Source: Rhodococcus erythropolis NBRC 15567 (GTDB lineage Bacteria; Actinomycetota; Actinomycetes; Mycobacteriales; Mycobacteriaceae). From it: a stretch of DNA of 64,000 nt. The translations under genes were made by a program, and so were the position numbers. Below, piece by piece: positions 41,849 to 50,474 of this stretch. The DNA is taken from NCBI RefSeq assembly GCF_001552595.1, contig NZ_BCRM01000012.1, positions 62,001 to 126,000 of the forward strand, read 5' to 3'. Below the pieces are notes generated by a model. It ran no database searches, was not told where the DNA came from, and worked only from the letters and a program-made list of their open reading frames with translations. The number at the start of each line of letters is the position of its first letter. Positions within the stretch are counted from its first letter, which is position 1.

Positions 41849-42835
41849 CTAGCCTCGGGGCCGCAACGTACTGTTCGGCAACTCGGGTGCCGGGAGCGCC
41901 GGGCCGTCGTATCCCGGCACGACGCCGAAACGCTGGTCCGGGACGCTGCCGTCGAATCCGGAGGCCAGCTCGGCCTGCCACTTGCGTCGATACTCGACGA
42001 TCTCTTCGTGGGTACGACCCATGAAGTTCCACCACATGATGACCTGCTCGCCCAACGGTTTCCCGCCGAGCAGTAGCAGTCGAGCCGGTTCGGATCCCGG
42101 ATTGCGCAAAGTCAGTTTTCCGAAACCCGGTGCTTGATAACCCAACTCGGCCCAGCCGACGGTGGTACCACGCAGAACAACCGATCCTTGATCGACGATC
42201 ACGCCGTGCTCATGTGAACGATCGACATCGAGGGCGATCTCGGCCCCAGGATCGAGAATCACCTCGGCACCGAGTAATTCGGTGAAGGTAGACACCGGAG
42301 ACGTGTCACCGGCGAGCGAGCCGAGGAACACACTGAGCGTGGCACCATCGGTGGTCACCGGCTCCGGTCGATAGTGAACGAACGCGGGTGCGGTATCGCG
42401 CGCCGCATCCGGCAGCGCCACCCACAACTGCATCCCGTGCAGAACCTTCGTATTCGGCGTCGACACCTCGGAGTGCGCGATCCCACTCCCGGCCGTCATC
42501 AAATTCAGTTCACCCGGCCGAACCATTGCATGGGAACCGATGCTGTCACGGTGCTCGATCTCTCCGGTGAACAGCCAACTCACCGTTTGCAATCCGGTAT
42601 GCGGATGCGGCGGCACATGCATGCCCGGTCCTGAGCCGACGTCATCCGGACCGTAATGATCGGCAAAACACCATGCCCCGATCAGCGAACGCTCGCGTTG
42701 CGGAAGGGTGCGACGCACTCGCATCGCCCGCGGGCCACCGAGCGGTACGTCGCGCGGGGTGAGAATCTGAATCTCGCTCTCCGCCGGATGGCCTTCGCAT
42801 TCCTGCTCGACGGGCTGCGCTTCGAGGTTGCTCAT
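41849..42835 (-). CDS. Pirin family protein
   Basis: 328 residues from ATG 42835 (ATG 42844 also possible). The N-terminal cupin has the metal ligands in PGMHVPPHPHTGLQTVSWLFTGEIEHRDSIG and the second group in TAGSGIAHSEVS. The C-terminal cupin ends with LLLGGKPLGEQVIMWWNFMGRTHEEI, typical of pirins, some of which act as quercetinases. It is the third gene of an operon with a luciferase-like oxidoreductase and a MarR regulator. Confidence 0.88.
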   Translation of the reverse strand: MSNLEAQPVEQECEGHPAESEIQILTPRDVPLGGPRAMRVRRTLPQRERSLIGAWCFADHYGPDDVGSGPGMHVPPHPHTGLQTVSWLFTGEIEHRDSIGSHAMVRPGELNLMTAGSGIAHSEVSTPNTKVLHGMQLWVALPDAARDTAPAFVHYRPEPVTTDGATLSVFLGSLAGDTSPVSTFTELLGAEVILDPGAEIALDVDRSHEHGVIVDQGSVVLRGTTVGWAELGYQAPGFGKLTLRNPGSEPARLLLLGGKPLGEQVIMWWNFMGRTHEEIVEYRRKWQAELASGFDGSVPDQRFGVVPGYDGPALPAPELPNSTLRPRG

Positions 42836-42855
42836 ATCGTCCATCCTGCCTCTAG

Positions 42856-43329
42856 TCATGACTGCGCGAGACGCAGACGCGTGCACAATTCGGCCAACAG
42901 TCGAAGTTCATCCGCGTCCAGGGCCGGTCCGACGTGGCGACGAATGCTCGCCGCATGACGGCGACCCACTGATTTCTGCAGCGCTGCACCCGCTTCGGTG
43001 AGTTGCACGATCGTCCCGCGGCGATCCTGTGGATCAACACTTCTCGATACCAGACCTTCACCCTCCAACCGTTCTACCAGGCGGCTGAGTGACGGCTGGC
43101 TCAACAGGATCTCGCGATTCAGGTCATGCAGGCGAAGTGAACTACTCGGTGTGAGGCTCAATGTGAACAGCACGTCGTACTCGCGCATCGACACCTGATC
43201 CCAGACGTCGTCGGCAGAGAGCCGCCGCAGCACCGACACCTGGGCGCGAAACAAGGCTTCCCAGGCGTCGGTGGCGAGTTCGGTGGTGCTGACCGGAACC
43301 TCAGGCGGTTGCTCGTCAGGCAGTGACAC
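42856..43329 (-). CDS. MarR family transcriptional regulator
   Basis: 157 residues from GTG 43329; GTG 43341 is an alternative. Winged helix-turn-helix: MREYDVLFTLSLTP, LHDLNREILLSQPSLSRLVERLEGEGLVSRSVDPQDRRGTIVQLTEAG, followed by a dimerisation helix. The start lies inside the end of the luciferase-like gene, and the stop is about 20 nt before the pirin gene, so it is embedded in the operon it probably regulates, by sensing a phenolic or quinone-like ligand. Confidence 0.87.
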   Translation of the reverse strand: MSLPDEQPPEVPVSTTELATDAWEALFRAQVSVLRRLSADDVWDQVSMREYDVLFTLSLTPSSSLRLHDLNREILLSQPSLSRLVERLEGEGLVSRSVDPQDRRGTIVQLTEAGAALQKSVGRRHAASIRRHVGPALDADELRLLAELCTRLRLAQS

Positions 43330-44410
43330 TGCTTGCCTCACGAGCCGCCTTCATCGACGCGTGAGTGGGCGGGTTGTCCGGCACATGTGCGGGCCGCCTG
43401 GCCGCGAACTCACGGCGCAGAACCGGAACAACTTCCTCACCGAGCAGATCGAGCTGCTCGAGCACCGTCTTGAGCGGCAGCCCGGCGTGATCCATCAGGA
43501 ACAGCTGGCGCTGGTAGTCGCCGAAGAAATCGGCAAACGCCAACGTCTTCTCGATGACCTGCTCAGGGGAACCGACGGTCAGCGGCGTCTGCTCGGTGAA
43601 CTCTTCGAGTGAGGGCCCGTGGCCGTACACCGGAGCATTGTCGAAATACGGACGGAATTCCTTGACCGCGTCCTGACTGTTCTTGCGCATGAAGACCTGA
43701 CCACCGAGACCGACAATCGCCTGGTCCGCGGAGCCGTGGCCGTAATGCTCGTAACGCTGGCGGTAGAGATTGATCAGCTCGATGTAGTGCTCTTTCGGCC
43801 AGAAGATGTTGTTCGCGAAGAATCCGTCGCCGTGATACGCCGCGATCTCCGCGATCTCGGGGCTGCGGATCGAACCGTGCCACACGAACGGCGCGACGCC
43901 GTCCAGCGGGCGCGGGGTGGACGTGAATCCCTGGAGTGGAGTGCGGTACTCCCCTTGCCAGTTCACGACCTCCTCGTCCCAGAGCCGGCGAAGAAGTTGA
44001 TAGTTCTCGAGCGCCAGCGGGATACCGGCGCGAATGTCCTTGCCGAACCACGGGTACACCGGCGCGGTGTTTCCGCGTCCCATCATCAGATCGACACGCC
44101 CCTCAGCGAGGTGTTGAAGCATCGCGTAGTCCTCGGCGATCTTCACCGGGTCGTTGGTGGTGATCAGCGTCGTGGACGTGGAGAGCGTGATCTTCTCGGT
44201 CTGGGCCGCGATGTATCCGAGCATCGTGGTCGGAGATGACGGCACGAACGGCTTGTTGTGGTGCTCGCCGGTCGCGAAGACGTCGAGACCGACTTCCTCG
44301 GCGTGCTTGGCGATGGTCGTCATGGCCTTGATGCGCTCGTGCTCTGTCGGGGTCTTACCCGTCGTGGGATCAGTGGTGACGTCACCAACCGTGAAGATTC
44401 CGAACTGCAT
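43316..44410 (-). CDS. Luciferase-like FMN monooxygenase (CE1758-type LLM)
   Basis: 364 residues from ATG 44410. TIM-barrel flavin oxidoreductase with MQFGIFTVGDVTTDPTTGKTPTE, HAEEVGLDVFATGEHH, TTLITTNDPVKIAEDYAMLQHLAEGRVDLMMGRGNT, and WHGSIRSPEIAEIAAYHGDGFFANN. The pattern agrees with the CE1758 family of predicted FMN-dependent luciferase-like monooxygenases. It uses reduced flavin from a separate reductase; substrate unknown. First gene of the LLM-MarR-pirin operon. Confidence 0.87.
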   Translation of the reverse strand: MQFGIFTVGDVTTDPTTGKTPTEHERIKAMTTIAKHAEEVGLDVFATGEHHNKPFVPSSPTTMLGYIAAQTEKITLSTSTTLITTNDPVKIAEDYAMLQHLAEGRVDLMMGRGNTAPVYPWFGKDIRAGIPLALENYQLLRRLWDEEVVNWQGEYRTPLQGFTSTPRPLDGVAPFVWHGSIRSPEIAEIAAYHGDGFFANNIFWPKEHYIELINLYRQRYEHYGHGSADQAIVGLGGQVFMRKNSQDAVKEFRPYFDNAPVYGHGPSLEEFTEQTPLTVGSPEQVIEKTLAFADFFGDYQRQLFLMDHAGLPLKTVLEQLDLLGEEVVPVLRREFAARRPAHVPDNPPTHASMKAAREASSVTA

Positions 44411-44434
44411 GGTTGCTCCTCCGCGAACTAGATC

Positions 44435-44448
44435 CATGCGTTTGCATG
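44435..44448. promoter_or_regulatory. Palindrome upstream of the LLM operon
   Basis: CATGC-GTTT-GCATG lies 25 nt upstream of the luciferase-like gene start. Its position and symmetry make it a candidate operator for the MarR regulator of the same operon. Confidence 0.35.
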
Positions 44449-44489
44449 TAACTGATCAAACATTCAACCATCCAGCTGTATTCCACGGC

Positions 44490-44532
44490 AAAAAGATGAG
44501 GGCGGCACACAAGATGTGTGCCGCCCTCATCT
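44490..44532 (-). terminator. Terminator of the MFS transporter gene
   Basis: A perfect 17-bp stem (44494-44510 with 44516-44532) around AAGAT is followed on the minus strand by TTTTTG. It begins 26 nt after the MFS stop codon. Confidence 0.92.
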
Positions 44533-44557
44533 GGACAAACGATCTACCGAAAAGCGG

Positions 44558-46090
44558 TCAGTGCATAACGATCGGCGTTGCCGTCTCGCCCTCGGCCACC
44601 GGCCTGGTGGTCTTGCTCCGCGGCAGGAAGAACGCCGGGATGAGGGTCAGGACGATCAGCACAGTGGCAACGAGGAAGGTGTTGCCGAAAGCGTCCGACG
44701 CCGCACTGAGAATCGAATTCGCAGCAGACTCCTGCGGACTTCCCGGCTCGGTCGGAATGTGCGACGCCGCACCGACCATCGTCGTATCGAGGCCACGATC
44801 GAGAAGCTGGTTGGTCAAGACCACCGACATCACGGCGGTACCGATCGAACCTGCGGTCTGCTGAACGATGTTCATCAGAGTGGAGCCGCGAGCGATCTGC
44901 TCGTTGGAGAGCGTCACGATAGCTGCGGTCATCAGCGGCATCATGGTGCAACCCATACCGAGGCCCATGACGAACAAGGCGCCCATCAGCAGCCACGTCG
45001 GGGAATCCGAGGCAACCTGTGTGAACACACCCAAACCGATGAGAATCAGCGGCAAACCGGTCAGGACGATCTTGCCCGGGCCGATCTTGTCGACCAGTCG
45101 ACCAGCGATCGGCATGGTGACCATAGCGCCCAGACCCTGTGGAGCCATCAACAATCCGGCCGCGAGCGTGGTGTGCCCGCCGACCTGAATGAAGTAGCTC
45201 GGGAACAGCAACCCGGCGCCCATGAACGCGACGATGAACAACGACGTCGTGATGACGGCGGTGGTCAACTGACGGTTCTTGAACAGGTGCAGGTCGATCA
45301 GCGGGTGATCCTTGTTGAGCGCGTGGAACACGAAGGCGATGATCAGTGCCAGACCGATACCGGCAGACACCAGAACCCGAGCGGACGCGACGGTTCCCAC
45401 CTCAGGGATGGACGACACACCGAACAGGAACAGCGCCAGGCCGGGCGACAGCAGGATCATGCCGAGGAAGTCGAAGGACTCCGAAGGCTTCGCCTTGTCG
45501 GACGGCAGAATGATGAACGCAGCAGCCAGAGCGATGATGCCGATCGGCAAGTTGATCAGGAAGATCCAGTGCCAGCTCGCGGCCTCGATCAGCCAACCAC
45601 CGAGAATCGGGCCGCCGATAGGACCGAGCAGCATCGGGATACCGAGAACTGCCATGACACGACCGACACGGTCCGGACCGGCGGCCCGGGTCATGATCGT
45701 CATACCGAGCGGCATCAACATGCCGCCGCCGAGACCCTGGAGCACGCGGAAGCCGATGAGCGAGGTGATGTCCCACGCCATCGCACAAGCGACCGAACCG
45801 AGCACGAACAGCACCAGGGCCGTCATGTACAGGCGCTTGGTGCCGAAACGGTCGGCAGCCCAACCGGTAACCGGAATGACCGTCGCCAAGGCGAGCGTGT
45901 AGGCCGTCATCGTCCACGCGACGGTGGCGTACGAAGTTTCGAAGTCCTCGGCAAAAGTGGTGAGCGCGACGCTCACCACGGTTACGTCGAGAATCGACAT
46001 GATGGCGCCGAGCACCACCACGGAAGCGATCTTGAGGACCGCCCCGTCAAGTTTGTCGGACGCCGGTGCCGGCGCGTTCGGCGATGTCAT
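44558..46090 (-). CDS. MFS transporter, DHA2 (EmrB/QacA) family
   Basis: 510 residues with 14 hydrophobic helices. LGAIMSILDVTVVSVALTTFAEDF (helix 1) and WTMTAYTLALATVIPVTGWAADRFGTKRLYM (motif A) are typical; LQGLGGGMLMPLGMTIM is motif C-like. GPIGGPILGGWLIEAASWHWIFLINLPIG is the DHA2 helix 5-6 stretch. It exports drugs by proton antiport. Preceded by a MarR regulator gene that overlaps by 4 nt. Probably drug-inducible. Confidence 0.93.
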   Translation of the reverse strand: MTSPNAPAPASDKLDGAVLKIASVVVLGAIMSILDVTVVSVALTTFAEDFETSYATVAWTMTAYTLALATVIPVTGWAADRFGTKRLYMTALVLFVLGSVACAMAWDITSLIGFRVLQGLGGGMLMPLGMTIMTRAAGPDRVGRVMAVLGIPMLLGPIGGPILGGWLIEAASWHWIFLINLPIGIIALAAAFIILPSDKAKPSESFDFLGMILLSPGLALFLFGVSSIPEVGTVASARVLVSAGIGLALIIAFVFHALNKDHPLIDLHLFKNRQLTTAVITTSLFIVAFMGAGLLFPSYFIQVGGHTTLAAGLLMAPQGLGAMVTMPIAGRLVDKIGPGKIVLTGLPLILIGLGVFTQVASDSPTWLLMGALFVMGLGMGCTMMPLMTAAIVTLSNEQIARGSTLMNIVQQTAGSIGTAVMSVVLTNQLLDRGLDTTMVGAASHIPTEPGSPQESAANSILSAASDAFGNTFLVATVLIVLTLIPAFFLPRSKTTRPVAEGETATPIVMH

Positions 46091-46557
46091 CGCGAAGTCT
46101 CCTGGTTAAGTGCTCGCAGATAGTCACCCGCGAGAATGGGCTTGAGAGCCTCGAACAAACGAATCCGCTCTGGCTCAGGAACACGCGACGCGAATTCGCG
46201 AAGCTGGCCGCGCTTGCACTCGATGTGGTTGGTCGTCACCTTACGACCGGCCTCCGACAAGGAAACCCGCTTGACGCGTCGGTCCCGCTCGTCTTCACGG
46301 CGATCGACCAGACCCATGTTCACGAGCTGATCGATGTTCCGCCCCGTAGCTGCCACCGAGAGCCGAAGCTCGTCGGCAACCTCGTTGATCGGGATCGCCG
46401 CATCACGTTGTGCAAGTACGAACAGCACACGCACCTGAGAGAACGAGAGATCCAGTTCGATCAACGCATCGATCGACTCCGAATCACCGGCGCTCATCAG
46501 GCGAGTGAACAACTCGTCGAGTGCTCCATACAGGTCATCAGAATCGGAAGCGATCAC
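46087..46557 (-). CDS. MarR family regulator of the MFS exporter
   Basis: 156 residues from GTG 46557; a TTG farther upstream overlaps the operator. IELDLSFSQVRVLFVLAQRDAAIPINEVADELRLSVAATGRNIDQLVNMGLVDRREDERDRRVKRVSLSEAG is a full winged helix-turn-helix. The stop overlaps the MFS start. Two GTTGCAAC palindromes directly upstream suggest autorepression of the regulator-exporter operon. Confidence 0.88.
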   Translation of the reverse strand: MIASDSDDLYGALDELFTRLMSAGDSESIDALIELDLSFSQVRVLFVLAQRDAAIPINEVADELRLSVAATGRNIDQLVNMGLVDRREDERDRRVKRVSLSEAGRKVTTNHIECKRGQLREFASRVPEPERIRLFEALKPILAGDYLRALNQETSR

Positions 46558-46575
46558 CTGGCAAATGGTAGTGCG

Positions 46576-46611
46576 GTTGCAACTATTGCCCAAATGAAAA
46601 CATGTTGCAAC
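46576..46611. promoter_or_regulatory. Pair of GTTGCAAC palindromes upstream of the MarR-MFS operon
   Basis: GTTGCAAC at 46576-46583 and again at 46604-46611, 28 nt apart, in an AT-rich stretch 19 nt before the MarR start. Likely the MarR operator region overlapping the promoter. Confidence 0.6.
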
Positions 46612-46646
46612 TTATTATTTGGTGAGCACCATCACGTTGCGAAGAA

Positions 46647-47612
46647 TCATTCCTGCAGCAAGATGGCCTTTCCGAGAACTTTGCCGCTTTCGAGATCAGC
46701 CAGGGCAACTGCTGCGTCGGCAAGCGGATACCGTGCCTTGACCAGCGGACGCAAGCCGTTCCGGACGTGTTCTACCAGCGATGCATGCACCTCGGCTACC
46801 GCTTCGGGATTGGTGCGCGTGAACTCGCCCCACGCCGCGCCGACAATGCTGATGTTGCGGAACAGCACCCGGTTCACCTTGACCTGAGGAATGCCGCCGC
46901 CGGCAAAACCGATAACCACAAGACGCCCCTCCGGCGCCAGAACCCGGACCGCGTCGTCGAACGCATCCCCGCCTACTGGATCTACCACGATCTGAGCGCC
47001 GACGCCGTCGGTCAGTTCCCGAATCCGCTCTCCCCATCCCGGAGCCAGCGCGACAACCTCGTCGGCACCGAGCTCACGCAAGAAGTCCTCGACGCCTTCG
47101 CGTCGTACCACGGCGATCACCCGAGCGCCGTGCGCCTTGGCCAGCTGGATGGTTGCCGTTCCGACTCCGCCCGCAGCGCCGAGCACGACGACCGTCTCCC
47201 CCGCGACGATCTTCGCGCGACGAGCCAGCGCGAACTCCATCGTCTGATAGTTGATGATCAGAGAGGCCGCCTCGTCGAAGGCGAGTCCGTCCGGAATTCG
47301 GAGTACCTGCGCCGGGTTGACGGCAATCCGCTCTGCATAGCCGCCCAGATACGCGGCCGCGAGAACACGATCGCCCGGAGCGAAACCCGACCCTTTCGGC
47401 GCGGAGACCACGACGCCCGAGATCTCCGCGCCGGGAATGAACGGCGGTTCCGGGCGGATCTGATACTTGCCGTAGGTGATGAGTAGGTCCGGAAAGCAGA
47501 CGCCACTGGCCTTCACATCGATGAGAACAAGACCTTCGGCTGCGGGCTCGGGAACCTCCTGCGCGACAATTCCTTCGGGACCGGACAGTTCCGTAACCAC
47601 CATGGCGCGCAC
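46647..47612 (-). CDS. Zinc-free NADPH:quinone oxidoreductase-type dehydrogenase
   Basis: 321 residues, GTG start behind GAGGAG. MDR superfamily: N-terminal GroES-like domain (VKASGVCFPDLLITYGKYQIRPEPPFIPGAEISG) and Rossmann domain with VVLGAAGGVGTATIQLAKAHGARVIAVVR. The structural-zinc cysteines are absent, as in quinone oxidoreductases. C-terminal LADAAVALADLESGKVLGKAILL is typical. It reduces quinones or enones with NADPH. Its upstream region holds a spaced direct repeat. Confidence 0.88.
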   Translation of the reverse strand: MRAMVVTELSGPEGIVAQEVPEPAAEGLVLIDVKASGVCFPDLLITYGKYQIRPEPPFIPGAEISGVVVSAPKGSGFAPGDRVLAAAYLGGYAERIAVNPAQVLRIPDGLAFDEAASLIINYQTMEFALARRAKIVAGETVVVLGAAGGVGTATIQLAKAHGARVIAVVRREGVEDFLRELGADEVVALAPGWGERIRELTDGVGAQIVVDPVGGDAFDDAVRVLAPEGRLVVIGFAGGGIPQVKVNRVLFRNISIVGAAWGEFTRTNPEAVAEVHASLVEHVRNGLRPLVKARYPLADAAVALADLESGKVLGKAILLQE

Positions 47613-47650
47613 AGAAAGCTCCTCTTCGGGACATCTGAAGTCTGGACCGG

Positions 47651-47679
47651 TAACCCGGTTTTCTCGACTTTAACCCGGT
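47651..47679. repeat. Direct repeat TAACCCGGT upstream of the quinone oxidoreductase
   Basis: TAACCCGGT at 47651-47659 and 47671-47679, exactly 20 nt apart (about two helical turns), lies 39-67 nt before the oxidoreductase start. It is a possible regulator site. Confidence 0.4.
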
Positions 47680-47691
47680 ACTCACGTCAGA

Positions 47692-48348
47692 TCATCGTTC
47701 GCTCCCGATGTGCAGACGTTCGAGTCCGTCGAGAATCAGATCAAGACCGAAAGCGAATTCGGCGGCGTAGCTGTATCCCGGAGCTAGGACGTGCTCGGTG
47801 GTCAGCTCGGCCAGGTGCGGATACTGACCGCTCTCGAACGAGCCCATGATCGCCTTCGCCAGTTCCGTCGTTTCCTGCGCTGTTTCGAACGGCAAGCTCA
47901 CCTCTTGCAGCACGAAGCCGTAGATGTACGCATCCATGATCGAAAAGGCATGCGCAGCAAGGGCGACCGGAAAGTCGGCAGCGCGTAGTGTTCCGATGAC
48001 GGCGTCGTGGTGGCGCAGGGTCGCGGGACCAGGCGTCGTTCGGGACTCCATCAACGGAGTTGCCCACGGGTGCCTCCCCAGCACCTCCCGAGTCGATACC
48101 GCTCGCGCGTGAACTTCCGTTCGCCACGGCAGTCCCGGCGTCGGAAGATCGATCTCCGCAAAGACCGCGTCGACCATTCCGTCGAGCAGATCCCCCTTGT
48201 CCGAAACATGGTTGTACAGAGACATCGCCTCGACGCCCAGTTCGGTCCCCAGCTTCCGCATGGTCATCGAATCGATTCCGACGGAATCTGCAAGCGCCAC
48301 GGCAGCGCGTACAACGTCATCTCGGGTCAATCTTGTGCGCTTCTCCAC
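47692..48348 (-). CDS. TetR family regulator (TetR_C-type)
   Basis: 218 residues from GTG 48348, just inside the operator region; a long upstream extension in the same frame has no family resemblance. [57 protein letters not shown] is the helix-turn-helix with the MRKLGxELGVxAMSLYxHVxxK pattern of TetR proteins with the TetR_C ligand domain. C-terminal [18 protein letters not shown] fits. It faces a broken oxidoreductase gene across a 33-nt perfect palindrome. Confidence 0.9.
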   Translation of the reverse strand: MEKRTRLTRDDVVRAAVALADSVGIDSMTMRKLGTELGVEAMSLYNHVSDKGDLLDGMVDAVFAEIDLPTPGLPWRTEVHARAVSTREVLGRHPWATPLMESRTTPGPATLRHHDAVIGTLRAADFPVALAAHAFSIMDAYIYGFVLQEVSLPFETAQETTELAKAIMGSFESGQYPHLAELTTEHVLAPGYSYAAEFAFGLDLILDGLERLHIGSER

Positions 48349-48358
48349 ATTGACAGAA

Positions 48359-48391
48359 CTTACACCGTAAGTGCAATACTTACGGTGTAAG
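48359..48391. promoter_or_regulatory. Perfect TetR operator between tetR and the oxidoreductase pseudogene
   Basis: CTTACACCGTAAGT (48359-48372) and ACTTACGGTGTAAG (48378-48391) are perfect 14-bp inverted arms around GCAAT. Each arm is itself partly palindromic (CTTAC...GTAAG), so it may bind two dimers. It lies 10 nt before the TetR start and 22 nt before the oxidoreductase start. Confidence 0.88.
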
Positions 48392-48413
48392 CATTCGACG
48401 AACGGAGACTCGC

Positions 48414-49401
48414 ATGCCGCAGGAACTGATGACCGCCGTCGTACAGGATCGCTACGGCGAAGCCGACGTTCTCTACCTCGACCACATTCCGCGCCCCACT
48501 GTCGCCGACAACGAAGTGCTGATTCGCGTCGAGGCCGCGTCCGTCGACCGCGGGGCATGGCATCTCATGGCCGGACTGCCATATCCGTTGCGCCTCGCGG
48601 GATTTGGACTGCGCAGACCTGAGAACCGGGTCCGCGGACTGGACGTGTCCGGCCGAGTCGAGGCCGTCGGCAGTTCGGTGACCCGCGTGGCACTCGGCCA
48701 GGAGGTATACGGGATCGCGGTCGGTTCGTTTGCGGAGTACGCGTGCGCACTCGAGACGAAGATTGCCGCAAAACCTGCCCGGTTGTCGTTCGCACAAGCA
48801 GCAGCGGTGCCGGTCTCCGGCCTCACAGCGCTGCAAGCCGTGCGCGACCACGGCCGCGTGCAGGCCGGCAATCCGTCCTCGTTCTCGGTGCATCCGGTGG
48901 CGTCGGGATCTACGCGGTGCAGGTGGCGAAAGCCATGGGCGCGCTCGTCACCGGCGTATGCAGCACCTCGAAAACCGATACCGTCCGCTCCCTCGGTGCC
49001 GACGAGGTTCGCGACTACCGCGTCGACGACGCCACCGACGGATCGCATCGGTACGACGTCATCATCGACACCGGCGGCAACCGCCGACTGCGAGAACTTC
49101 GACGGGCGCTCACACGCACCGGAAGGCTCGTGATCGTGGGCGGCGAGAACGGCGGACGGTGGCTCGGCGGAATCGATCGCCAAATCCGCGCACTGTGCTT
49201 GTCTCCGTTCGTATCTCAGAAGCTCGGGTCTTTGATGGCTTCGGAGAACGCCGAGGATCTGGAGGTGCTGACGGCAATGATCGACGCAGGTGTCATCACC
49301 CCGGTGATCGACTCCGTTCATCCCTTGCCGACACCGCCGTCGCCGTGGCACGAATGGTCGACGGTTCCGGCTGCGGAAAGCAGATAATCGCCACTCGCTG
49401 A
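48414..49401 (+). pseudogene. Zinc-free MDR oxidoreductase, two frameshifts
   Basis: The intact gene would encode about 329 residues. Frame 1 gives the GroES-like half: [20 protein letters not shown] through FAQAAAVPVSGLTALQAV. After RVQAG the frame changes near 48868 and continues as SVLVLGASGGVGIYAVQVAKAMGALVTGV, the NADPH-binding motif. After VITPVIDSVHPL a second change near 49325 gives ADTAVAVARMVDGSGCGKQIIATR, the expected C-terminus. Each break is repaired by adding one base. No in-frame internal stop occurs within each segment. It is controlled by the adjacent TetR operator. Either a recent pseudogene or two base-call errors. Confidence 0.85.
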
Positions 49402-49445
49402 AAAGCCTGACAGAATCGGCTCACTCCAGCGAACAGGAATCTCAC

Positions 49446-50204
49446 GTGAACCCAGATCTCACGCTCGCGCCGCAGCCAGACAGAGGACCGATCTTCGTCA
49501 AGTCCCGCCCGGTCCGTACCGGCGACATCGACGTCGCCAAGCAGGCCAGGCTCGACGCCGTCGCCCGTTATCTGCAGGACATCGGCAACGACAACATCGA
49601 AGCCGCCGGCGCCATCGACACTCATCCGCTCTGGATAGTGCGTCGTACGGTCGTCGATGTCGTACGCCCGGCGATCTGGCCGGAAGAGTTGACGATGACT
49701 CGCTGGTGCTCCGGCTTCTCCACGAGATGGGCGAACATGCGCGTGCGCTTCGACGGCAGCAACGGCGCGCTGATGGAAACCGAAGGCTTCTGGATCAACA
49801 TCAGCGCCGAGTCAGGCATGCCCACCAGGATGAGCGACGACTTCATGCGGCCGTTGGAAGAATCCACCGACGAGCATCGCCTGAAGTGGAAGCGTGTCCT
49901 CGCCGAGAACGCACCGGAGGCGGACGACGCGGGTGTTCTGGACACGCCGTTCGCTCTGCGCGCCACGGATATCGACCCGTTCGACCACGTGAACAACGCC
50001 GTCTACTGGCAGGCAGTCGAAGAGGTCCTCAGCGCGCGCACCGAACTGCGTACAGTTCCGCATCGAGCACTGATCGAGTACCTCTCCCCCATCGTCTCCA
50101 GTGACGACGTCGTCCTGCGCAGCCGCGTCGACGACAAGACCGTCACGGTCTGGTTCCTGGTCGGCGAAGCGCTCCGCGCAGTTGCGCAGGTGAGCGCCCT
50201 CTAA
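49446..50204 (+). CDS. Acyl-ACP thioesterase family protein
   Basis: 252 residues with GTG start behind CAGGAA. Two hotdog domains in tandem, as in bacterial FatA-like enzymes. The first holds RPVRTGDIDVAKQARLDAVARYLQDIGNDN and RRTVVDVVRPAIWPEELTMTRWCSGFSTRWANM. The second has LRATDIDPFDHVNNAVYWQAVEEVL, where the D-x-x-x-H-x-N group forms the active site. It releases fatty acids from acyl-ACP. Its stop overlaps the convergent small membrane-protein gene by 4 nt. Confidence 0.87.
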   Translation: MNPDLTLAPQPDRGPIFVKSRPVRTGDIDVAKQARLDAVARYLQDIGNDNIEAAGAIDTHPLWIVRRTVVDVVRPAIWPEELTMTRWCSGFSTRWANMRVRFDGSNGALMETEGFWINISAESGMPTRMSDDFMRPLEESTDEHRLKWKRVLAENAPEADDAGVLDTPFALRATDIDPFDHVNNAVYWQAVEEVLSARTELRTVPHRALIEYLSPIVSSDDVVLRSRVDDKTVTVWFLVGEALRAVAQVSAL

Positions 50205-50401
50205 CGCAGTTTCTGGGTCGCGACAGCCGCGACACCGAACACCAGCGCAAGAAGAATCGCGGCCCAGAAACCGAAGAGCCACCACACCACGCCGAACACG
50301 ACCACTGCCGGGGCAACGGTGATGAAAGCGATGGTGGGGCTTTCGCGTACCACCTCGAGTGCAGTTCGGGCATTAGTTCGATCGAGCTTCTTACCGGCCA
50401 T
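50201..50401 (-). CDS. Small membrane protein, unknown function
   Basis: 66 residues. A basic N-terminus (AGKKLDRTNARTALEVVRE) precedes two hydrophobic stretches (IAFITVAPAVVVFGVVWWLFGFWAAILLALVFGVAAV split by a Trp-rich turn), and it ends QKLR. GGAGG precedes the ATG closely. It is divergent from SixA. No family recognised. Confidence 0.75.
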   Translation of the reverse strand: MAGKKLDRTNARTALEVVRESPTIAFITVAPAVVVFGVVWWLFGFWAAILLALVFGVAAVATQKLR

Positions 50402-50474
50402 CGAAAACCTCCTTCAAGGTCCTGACCATCCAGAGTAACCGGACTGACGGGCACAAAGCGGATACCGTGAACGC

